From contig JBHGNT010000012.1 of NCBI GenBank assembly GCA_043228905.1, forward strand, positions 16,926,001-16,990,000: 64,000 bases of DNA, in the 5' to 3' direction. Below, in pieces: positions 56,839 through 64,000 of this stretch (the first letter of the stretch is position 1; the number at the start of each line of letters is the position of its first letter). Position numbers and translations under genes: made by a program. Source of the DNA: Azolla caroliniana. Its lineage: Eukaryota > Polypodiophyta. The notes under the pieces were generated by a model. It saw nothing but the letters and a program-made list of their open reading frames with translations. It was not told where the DNA came from and did no database searches.

Positions 56839-57869
56839 ATGGAAGACGAGGACTTCGACTTCACGGAGATGATGGCCAAGATCATGATGCATGCCGGACG
56901 GAAGATGGCGAAGCGAGATGGAGCTCAACAAGCCGTCGAAAGGGTGGTCAATCGAGTCGGCCGATTCAATGGGGACAATGTCTTGAGATTCTTAGAAGCA
57001 TACAATGCTGAGATGACAAAGGAGGGCGTGGATGGAGCAATGAGGCTAGAGTTTTTTTATCGAGTGGCAGCCGTGTCGATGCACAAAGAGGTCAAGGAGC
57101 TTTGTGAAGCTCATGAGTCGTGGGAGTCCTTTGAGGGAACTCTATTGGAGGCGTATGGGCACGCGGAACCGGAAGGGCGAGATTGGCATGAGTTCGATTG
57201 GTGGGTGGCGTCGGCGAGGCGTCATCGGAGCGCGATGGAGGCATTCCGAGAGTTCGAGCATCGTTTCTCTCAACTCTCGAAGTGGGATCGGAGATTGGTG
57301 GGGGCGGACAAAGTCCTCCTATTTTTGAAGATAGTCCATCAAGAGGAGAGAATGGACATCTTATTCGAGCTTCAAGATGATTATGGAACACATGGTCTCA
57401 CCGAGGAGTGGTCCGAAGTGGAATGGGTATGTTGGCGACACGATAAGAGGCAGTCGGCCACAATAAGGCCTGTGAGTGGCGGAGAAGAGAGGGCGGTGAG
57501 TGACTACGCACTACCGCCGGATGAGAGCTCAAGGCATGATGGGTTGGAGGAGTACAACCTAGAGGTGTTACTACGAGAGGCATGTGAGATCGTGAAGTCG
57601 AAGATTGAAGTCGAAGAGGGCTTTATTGCAGAGTCGGGCCCAAGCGGATCGGAGGATGCAGAGGAAGAAGCCTCCCTATGCATGGACGATGGGGCCTATG
57701 CGGAGGCCGGAAGAGCGTGCAACAGCGACGACGTGGGAGAGGGTGTGGAACAAGAGACCCTCTCATCTTGCAGTGAAGTGACGGCCATGGATGAGGCCGG
57801 TGACTACGAAGTGGGGAGCGCCACTTCGAGAGTGGGCGGAGGATTCGGGACACGGTGGCCCAAAACATC
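56839..57869 (+). pseudogene. Gypsy D gag, truncated by copia C insertion
   Basis: The frame starts at the ATG at 56839 (MEDEDFDFTEMMAKIM) and gives about 343 residues of gypsy-type gag before the copia C LTR cuts in at 57870. Visible family features are NVLRFLEAYNAEMTKEGVDG (near 56977), the core HEFDWWVASARRH (near 57190) and FEHRFSQLSKWD (near 57260). An acidic C-terminal stretch follows. The open frame continues another 37 codons to 57981, but these are read from the antisense of the copia LTR. An earlier non-ATG start is open but overlaps the primer-binding site. Confidence 0.75.
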
Positions 57870-58308
57870 TGAAAAAGTAACGTGCGGAAGCAAGTATGAA
57901 GACCGAACAGAAGGAAGGAAACTCAGGTTTAATGGAGAGCTTGAGCTTAAGCAGTATACGGGGGAAAGACTGAGAGAGTGAGATAGAGAAGACACAAGAA
58001 TTATATTAAAAAACAATCAATCTCTATTCACCACGCTATACAGATGTGTGTTCAATGAACGCTTTTATACAAGTCCTAGAAGGACTGACTGAAGTACTGA
58101 CAGTACTTCAATGCTCATTAAGAGCTCCTACACTAACTCCCAAATATATTCCTCACGGAATATCTTTCCTAACGGCCTCCCGGTTTACGCACCGATCCGG
58201 CCCTACCTACGCACCGGTTTACACATTCGGCCTAACCGATCGGTCCCAACCGATCCGGTCCTTGACTTCTTCAGCCGATCCGGCCGATGTTGAGCTTGTC
58301 TCTCAACA
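57870..58308 (-). mobile_element. 3' LTR of copia C
   Basis: 439 bp, TGTTGAGAGACAAGC...TTACTTTTTCA on the minus strand, next to the polypurine tract GAGGGGGAG (58309-58317). TATAAAAG (minus) lies near 58065. The 5-bp flank acatc (57865-57869) is the expected target duplication; its partner is outside the window. Confidence 0.8.
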
Positions 58309-61163
58309 CTCCCCCTCAAGCTCAACTTGAGGCTCTTCGGGATCTTTGGGCTCACAGCTCTGGTTCCTCCTGGCTTCATGCCTCGCTCGTGCTCCATGAC
58401 CTGTTCGACTCCGCGCGTTTTGACCCTTTTGGTCGGCTTGTCTGCTCATGTGGCCCTTATCAGCTCTTCTGCTGTTGCGGTGTTGACGCTTCTCCTGCTG
58501 CCTTTTCTTCCGCTTGGGCCTCGGTTGATTCAGCGTATCTGAATCAAACATCCGAACCGACTCGGCTACCTCCGATCGGTTTTCGCTCTCGTCCGGGTTG
58601 GCTGTCTCCAACTTGTCTTCGGTCTTTTGCTCGATGGTGTCATCTTCCCCATGCGTGGTTGGCTTCGTCTCTCTCCTTCGGCTGCTCCCCTTCTGTCCGC
58701 TTCCGGACTTTTCCGCATCAACCGACTCGGTGTCGCGGTCTCCACTCCTTTCCTACAGCCTTGCTTGGCCGTTCGGGACTATTCTCCCCCTCAAGTTTGG
58801 CACGTCGAGGTGACGCAATCCGAGCGCACTTGAGAATTGCCGCAACTTGTCCAGACCAAGAGGCTTGGTGAAGATGTCGGCAGTCTACCGATCCGTTGGA
58901 ACGTACTGAAGTTCGACTTCACCGGAAAGGACACGCTCACAGACGAAATGGTAGTGCACCTCAATGTGCTTGGTCCGTGCGTGGAAAACAGGGTTTTTCG
59001 CGAGCTGGATGCTGCTGAGGTTGTCGCAGTAGATCGTCGTCGGATCTTACACCTCCTCTTGCAGGTCCCTAAGTAGCCGCTTCAACCATATGGCTTCGCA
59101 TGTCGCGACGGCCGCTCCTCGGTACTCAGCTTCGGTGCTCGACAGTGCAACTATCGGCTGCTTCTTACTGCTCCACGCGATCGCGGCACTCCCGAGGGAG
59201 AATGCGTATCCGGACGTGGATCGGCGATCGGCGGCGTTGCCAGCCCGATCAGCATCGGTGTAGCCGACTAACTGCGCGGCTGCACCGGTCCGATATAGCA
59301 GTCCCCGGTCCTTAGTGCCATTGACATACCGAAGTATGCGTTGCGCACACAGAAGGTGCTCCTCGGTAGGTCGCGCCATGAACTGACTGATCACTCTGAC
59401 CGGATAACTGAGGTCGGGTCGGGTGATGGTCAAGTATATGAGGCTTCCGACAATTTGTCGGAACCTCATCGGGTTGCATACCTTTCCCGTATCGGGACGA
59501 AGCTTGACGGTTCTGTCCAGAGGAATCGAGACGGACTTACAATCGGCCATCCCGAATTTGAAGAGCATACTCAGCACGTAATGACGTTGGCTGATCAATA
59601 TGCCTTCGAGGGTACGGATCACTTCGATCCCGAGGAAGTAATGAAGGTCCCCCAGATCCTTCATGTTGAACGATGCCGCAAGCTGGAGCTTCACACGGTC
59701 GATTTCACCTAGGTCGGCGCCGGTGATGACCAAGTCATCAACATATAGTAGAATACTAACTGGTCCGAGTCGACCTTTCCGGATGAACAGGGAAGAGTCC
59801 GATTTTGACGTGATGAAGCCCATCCGACGCAGTTGTTGCGTGATCTTCGCGTTCCAGGCACGCAGGGCTTGCTTCAGTCCGTAAAGGGACTTCTTCAGAC
59901 GGCATACTGACGAGGAGTTCGTTCCAAAGTGAAATCCGGGGGGCTGTACCATGTACACCTGTTCCTCAAGGTCACCTTGCAAGAACGCATTCTTTACATC
60001 CATCTAATGTAAGTGCCACCCCTTCACTGCAGCTACTGCGAGCAAAACACGAACGGTCGTCATTTTCGCGACCGACGCAAACGTCTCATCGTAGTCGATG
60101 CCGTGTTTCTGCGCGTAGCCCTTTGCCACTAGCCGAGCCTTGTACCGGTTGACCTTGTACACCCACCTACACCCGATTGGTTTTACCCCTCTTGGTGCGT
60201 CAACCAGGTCCCAGGTCTCGTTCTCCGCCAATGCGTGCATCTCTTCCTCCATCGCGGCACGCCAATTCGCGTCTTTAGCCGCTTCTGCGTAGCTCCCCGG
60301 CTCACGCACTTCCGCTACACGGGTCATGTATGCATAATGATGCGCCATGTACTCGTTGTATCCGAACCGCAAAACAAGATTCTTCTGGCAGGTAGATCGG
60401 CGTAATCTCACATTAACCGATGTCGAGGCCTTCTCGGTCGACGCAGACTTCACCTTTTAAGACCCGTCACGGGTTCCCTCGGAGTCGGACTCACGTCGGT
60501 TTGACTCGTTCTTATCCGTGCCGGATTCCAACACCTTCTTCTTCCCTTTCTCTTTGCGCGTAAGTCGTCTCCTCGGCTTCCTGCGCGGGGAATGCACGGC
60601 CGAGTCTCCACTACTCGCCGGCTCTTCATCGGACTGATCGTACCGACTCAGTCGTCCAATCAGTCCACTTAGACGGAGTGAAATCAGACTCTCTTCGCGG
60701 GTCTCGATTTCGGGCTCATCCGGAGGCATCTCAGCCTCGTTGACCTCATCGTCAGAACTCGGATTGGAGTCAGGGTTCGGAGTCGGGGGCTGGTACCAGG
60801 ACGCGGACTCGTCAAACACAACATCGCGGCTAACACACGCTTGTTTGGTGCGAGGGTTATAGCACTTATAACCCTTCTGCTCGTCCGAGTAACCGACCAA
60901 GATGCATTTCTCGGCCTTTGCGTCAAACTTTCTCCTTTTCTCCTTCGGTACATGCACATACGCAATGCTACCGAACACCCTCAAGTGTCGCAAGTTCGGC
61001 TTCATTCCGAAATATAGCTCATGCGCCGACACTTTGTCTCTGATCCGGTTTTGGATGTATACCGCGGTCCTTACCGCCTCGGCCCAGTAGAACTTGGGCA
61101 AGCTCTTCTCCTCCAGCATTGCCCATGCCGCTTCCACAACTGACCGATTCCTCCTCTCGGCCA
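58303..61163 (-). pseudogene. Copia C pol (integrase end, RT, RNase H, charged C-terminal tail)
   Basis: One continuous frame from 61163 to 58303, broken only by in-frame stops at 60457, 60004, 59047, 58885 and 58753. It starts just before the catalytic Glu of integrase (AERRNRS). Further along are CILVGYSDEQKGYKCYNPRT (near 60900), RT with MDVKNAFLQGDLEEQVYMVQ and YVDD (near 59740), and RNase H with YTDADRAG, STEAEYRG and DNLSSIQLAKNPVFHA. After the usual polyprotein end (LDVPNLRGR, near 58800) the same frame runs on for about 165 codons of Lys/Arg/Glu-rich sequence to a stop at 58303, inside the LTR start. The 60004 and 58885 stops sit where relatives have Gln. Gag and most of integrase lie beyond the chromovirus insertion. 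Confidence 0.88.
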
Positions 61164-61712
61164 TGTCGTGACTCTTGAGTAGGAAGCAGAGAGAGAGCGA
61201 TGGCGATAGAGATAACGATAACGATAGAGATGGCGAGAGCGGTAGAGATAGCGATAGTGATAGCAAAAGAGAGTGAAAGAGGGAGAGAGTGCGAGAGAGA
61301 GAAAAGTATAAGTGAGAGATAAGAAATGGGAATGCGATTATATTATGAGAAAGAAGATTACAAGGAGTAGGCTAAGGGCTAAAGACTGGTGTTGAACCGA
61401 ATGAGTTGTGATGAGTGTATGGACTCTTATTTATAGGCCCTTATGGAGTATTCTAGAATGTTCTAGAATATTTTAGATATTTATGAATAATAATAATAAT
61501 AAATATAATCATGAAATATTCAAGAACATTCTAGAATAATCTAGAATGTTCTAAATATCTCGTAATAACTAAACATATAATTATTATGATTACATCTCAC
61601 ATATGTTATTACAATGGTTAAAGTACAATATGTAAACCAAGAGGTTATGGGTTCGATTCCTGGTTCGCCAAGATGAATGTCATGATAAGCCAAGATGTAT
61701 GTCTTCATGACA
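61164..61712 (-). mobile_element. 3' LTR of chromovirus E (heat-shock-element LTR, copy 3)
   Basis: 549 bp with TGTCATGA...TCACGACA ends on the minus strand. It directly follows the polypurine tract AAAAGGGGGGGATAA (61713-61727). Order in LTR sense: antisense tRNA-like block (61611-61670, with an intact GGTTCGATTCC B-box on the plus strand), two HSE arrays, TATA box, the U3/R tract GGTTCAACACCAGTC, then CT-rich repeats. The flank on the left is ggcca (61159-61163). It inserted into the integrase gene of copia C. Confidence 0.88.
61428..61551 (-). promoter_or_regulatory. Two heat-shock-element arrays plus TATA box in the chromovirus E LTR
   Basis: 61451-61468 reads TTC-2-GAA-2-TTC-2-GAA with perfect phasing. 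61519-61551 holds seven alternating GAA/TTC units, one imperfect (ATC). TATAAATA (minus) lies at 61428-61435, 15 bp downstream of the nearer array. Heat-shock factors bind three or more such units cooperatively. Confidence 0.75.
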
Positions 61713-64000
61713 TTATCCCCCCTTTTCGATGAAGAGTTGCACGAGTCGGAAGAAAAGAGTTCAGACTTGGTTTATGAGGATATTGGTTGTGAAATGCAAC
61801 AACCATGTCGGAGGCATTGGCAAGATGTTCGGCAGGCTCCCATGTTCGATCATTAGGTGTATAGCCTAACCAATCAACCAAGTAGTATAGTTTGTTGCGA
61901 ATGATCTTGGAGTCGAGGATAGCGGCAACCTCATATTCAGAGCCATTGGAAACGTCAATTGGAGGTGGGGGAGGTGTAACACGACCCGGAATAGAGCTCG
62001 TTGTGTAGGGCTCCAAAAGTGAAACATGGAAGACCGGGTGAAGACGCATATGAGGAGGAAGATCAAGACGAAATGTCACATCATTGATCTTACCACTTAT
62101 GACATATGGGCCAAAACGTTGATAATCCAATTTGTAGCAAGGTCGGGTCGTTTTAATGCTACCTTGTAAGAGCCATACACGATCGCCTACTTGAAATGTA
62201 GTCGATGAATCACGCCGATGACGGTCAGCAATCTTCTTTTGAGTGTTTTGGGCTTCACATAAATGATGCAAAAGCATATCCTGAACTTCTTGGAGTCGAG
62301 TGAGCCGATCTTCAGCAGCTGGGTTTTTTGGGAGTTCAGGATGTTCAAGCATCGTCCAACGAGGATGGTACCCAATGTTTGCAAAAAATGGGGAATATCC
62401 AGTAGAAGAATGCTCGGAGTTGTTATAAGCAAATTCTGCCAAAGGTAGTAAATCCACCCAATCATCTTGTTGATAGTTGACAAAACAACGTAGATATTGC
62501 TCGACTGTTTGGTTGGTGCGCTCACTCTGCCCATTAGTCTCTGGATGGTAGCCGGAAGAGAGTTTACAAGAAGTATGTAAGAGTTTGAACATGTGCCACC
62601 AAAATTTCGAGATGAATTGGGGACCCCGATCACTGATAATATCATCCGGAAGACCATGATGGCGAAACACCTCCCGCATGAGTAAATCAGCTGTCTCTTG
62701 ACTAGTAATGGTCTTTGTGCATGGAAGGAAATGTGCCATCTTCGTAAAACGATCGACAACCGTGAGAATCGAATCAAATCCCTTGGAAGGTGGAAGATCC
62801 GTAATAAAGTCCAAGGAAATAGATTTCCATGGGCTCTCCGGAATAGGCATTGGCTGTAATAAGCCATATGGATGATGTCGAGGCTTTTTTGATCGGCAAC
62901 ATGTATCACAGCTACGAACATAATCCGTAACAAAATGGCGAAGCCGTGACCACCAATATCGGCGAGAAATCAACTCAAAAGTCTTGTGGATGCCGAAGTG
63001 TCCCGCCATTGGTGTGTCATGACATTGTTGCATGACTTTGAGTCGAGAAGGACCGTCAGGCACATACAAGAGAGTTTGTCGAAAAAGTAACCCATCATGC
63101 CAACTAAACTGGGTGTAGTCTAGACGAGGATTTTGAGTTTGGGAGCTAGATGCACGATTTGGGATAATATGGCTCAAAACCTCTTGGGCGAACGCATCAG
63201 TCGCAATCTGCTCATGAATGGAATCAAGAAGCCTTGAATCTCCCAGTGTGTTGATGGTATGCATTGCCATTATTCGTAGACGATCAGGACCTAAGAGGAT
63301 TTGCTTTTGGCTTTCAAATGCGGCCTCTCCAGGTTGAAGTTCCATATACGAACGTCTAGATAAAGCATCTGCTTTTCCTTGTTGCATCCCAGGGCGATAT
63401 AGAATTACAAAATCGAAACGAGTTAAGAACTGCGCCCAACGAGCTTGTCGTCGATTCAAGACTCGAGCACTTTGAAAGTATGTTAGATTTTTATGATCAT
63501 TGTAGACAATAATCTGCTGAGAAGAACCCTCCAGAAAATGACGCCATTGTTGAAAAGAATCCACAATGGCAAGAAGCTCTTTGTCGTGAATCTCATAGTT
63601 GATTTCTGCGGCTTCAAATTTTCGTGAGTGAAAAGCCACCGGGTGCAGTTCACCATCATCACCAATTTGGGATAGTACACTTCCGAGTGCGAAATCCGAT
63701 GCATCAGCTTCAAGTATAAAGCGCCTCATTGGATCGACATGGATTAAGATTGGTGCGGATGTAAATGCTTGCTTTAAACCCTCAAATGCAGAGTTCGCAT
63801 CTATACTCCATACAAATGATCGATTCTTGTGCGTCAGTTGAGTGAGGGGCAACACAATTTTTGAATAATCTTTGATGAACTTGCGATAAAAGTTTGCGAA
63901 CCCCAAAAAACATTGCACATCTCGCACGGACTGTGGTGTTTGCCAATCCAAAATTGTTTGAACCTTTGATGGATCCATAGAGATGCCATTTGAAGAGACT
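61705..64000 (-). CDS. Chromovirus E pol: RNase H, integrase, chromodomain (partial, intact frame)
   Basis: The frame is open from the right edge to 61705 (about 764 codons, no stop). It begins at the end of RT (FLGFANFYRKFIKDYSKI, near 63900). RNase H has LEADASDFALGSVLSQ (near 63680) and YEIHDKELLAIV (near 63590). Integrase has an H2C2 finger (HFGIHKTFELISRRYWW...CDTCCRSKK, near 62990) and catalytic Asp in SLDFITD, Asp in SDRGPQF and Glu in NGQSERTNQ (near 62520). A C-terminal chromodomain follows (YLVDWLGYTPNDRTWEPAEHL, near 61840). Integrase inserts the cDNA, and the chromodomain is thought to direct it to modified chromatin. The stop lies just inside the LTR. Lack of damage suggests a recent insertion. 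Confidence 0.93.
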   Translation of the reverse strand, partial: VSSNGISMDPSKVQTILDWQTPQSVRDVQCFLGFANFYRKFIKDYSKIVLPLTQLTHKNRSFVWSIDANSAFEGLKQAFTSAPILIHVDPMRRFILEADASDFALGSVLSQIGDDGELHPVAFHSRKFEAAEINYEIHDKELLAIVDSFQQWRHFLEGSSQQIIVYNDHKNLTYFQSARVLNRRQARWAQFLTRFDFVILYRPGMQQGKADALSRRSYMELQPGEAAFESQKQILLGPDRLRIMAMHTINTLGDSRLLDSIHEQIATDAFAQEVLSHIIPNRASSSQTQNPRLDYTQFSWHDGLLFRQTLLYVPDGPSRLKVMQQCHDTPMAGHFGIHKTFELISRRYWWSRLRHFVTDYVRSCDTCCRSKKPRHHPYGLLQPMPIPESPWKSISLDFITDLPPSKGFDSILTVVDRFTKMAHFLPCTKTITSQETADLLMREVFRHHGLPDDIISDRGPQFISKFWWHMFKLLHTSCKLSSGYHPETNGQSERTNQTVEQYLRCFVNYQQDDWVDLLPLAEFAYNNSEHSSTGYSPFFANIGYHPRWTMLEHPELPKNPAAEDRLTRLQEVQDMLLHHLCEAQNTQKKIADRHRRDSSTTFQVGDRVWLLQGSIKTTRPCYKLDYQRFGPYVISGKINDVTFRLDLPPHMRLHPVFHVSLLEPYTTSSIPGRVTPPPPPIDVSNGSEYEVAAILDSKIIRNKLYYLVDWLGYTPNDRTWEPAEHLANASDMVVAFHNQYPHKPSLNSFLPTRATLHRKGGIMS

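Noticed and set aside
57870-57981. C-terminal 37 codons of the gypsy D gag frame
   Set aside because: This part lies in the antisense of the copia C LTR and is not original gag.
58287-58871. Plus-strand Ser/Arg-rich ORF
   Set aside because: It is antisense to the copia C charged tail and RNase H end.

Overview
This is a window of plant nuclear DNA, most likely from a flowering plant. It carries multi-exon genes with GT-AG introns whose products belong to plant families, CCCTAAA-type telomere-like repeats, copia and gypsy LTR retrotransposons, and a fragment of plant mitochondrial rRNA inside an intron. I cannot assign a species.

Layout. 0-4.3 kb is a pile of broken LTR retrotransposons: a gypsy gag with its 5' LTR, two inverted LTRs with heat-shock elements, and scrambled reverse transcriptase pieces. 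5.9-6.7 kb is a long CATA microsatellite. 7.0-22.2 kb (+) holds one giant gene in 15 exons, a UPL1/UPL2-type HECT ubiquitin ligase of 3,778 codons. 22-34 kb is mostly unrecognised AT-rich DNA with two hAT-like MITEs, a probable solo LTR, a near-perfect tandem duplication and a low-complexity ORF at 28.5-30.3 kb. 34.7-40.0 kb is a complete but dead copia element (copia A, minus strand). 41.5-42.4 kb (-) is an intronless PEX11-type peroxisome gene. 44.6-51.8 kb (-) is an eight-exon alpha/beta hydrolase gene whose 4.1-kb first intron holds a mitochondrial rrn18 insertion and a LINE remnant. 52.3-64 kb is a nest: a rearranged copia (B), a hairpin minisatellite, then gypsy D whose gag is cut by copia C, whose integrase is cut in turn by chromovirus E. 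E is intact and runs off the right edge.

The three host genes have unrelated jobs: ubiquitin-dependent protein turnover, peroxisome proliferation, and a hydrolase of unknown substrate. I see no operon-like or pathway relation between them.

The most notable signal is an LTR family present three times (1572-1798, 3016-3392, 61164-61712). Each copy has arrays of alternating nGAAn/nTTCn units, the plant heat-shock element, 15-25 bp upstream of a TATA box, and each starts with an antisense tRNA-like sequence. In the right-hand copy the LTR belongs to a chromodomain gypsy element with an undamaged pol. All exon coordinates were read by eye from splice signals and family similarity.
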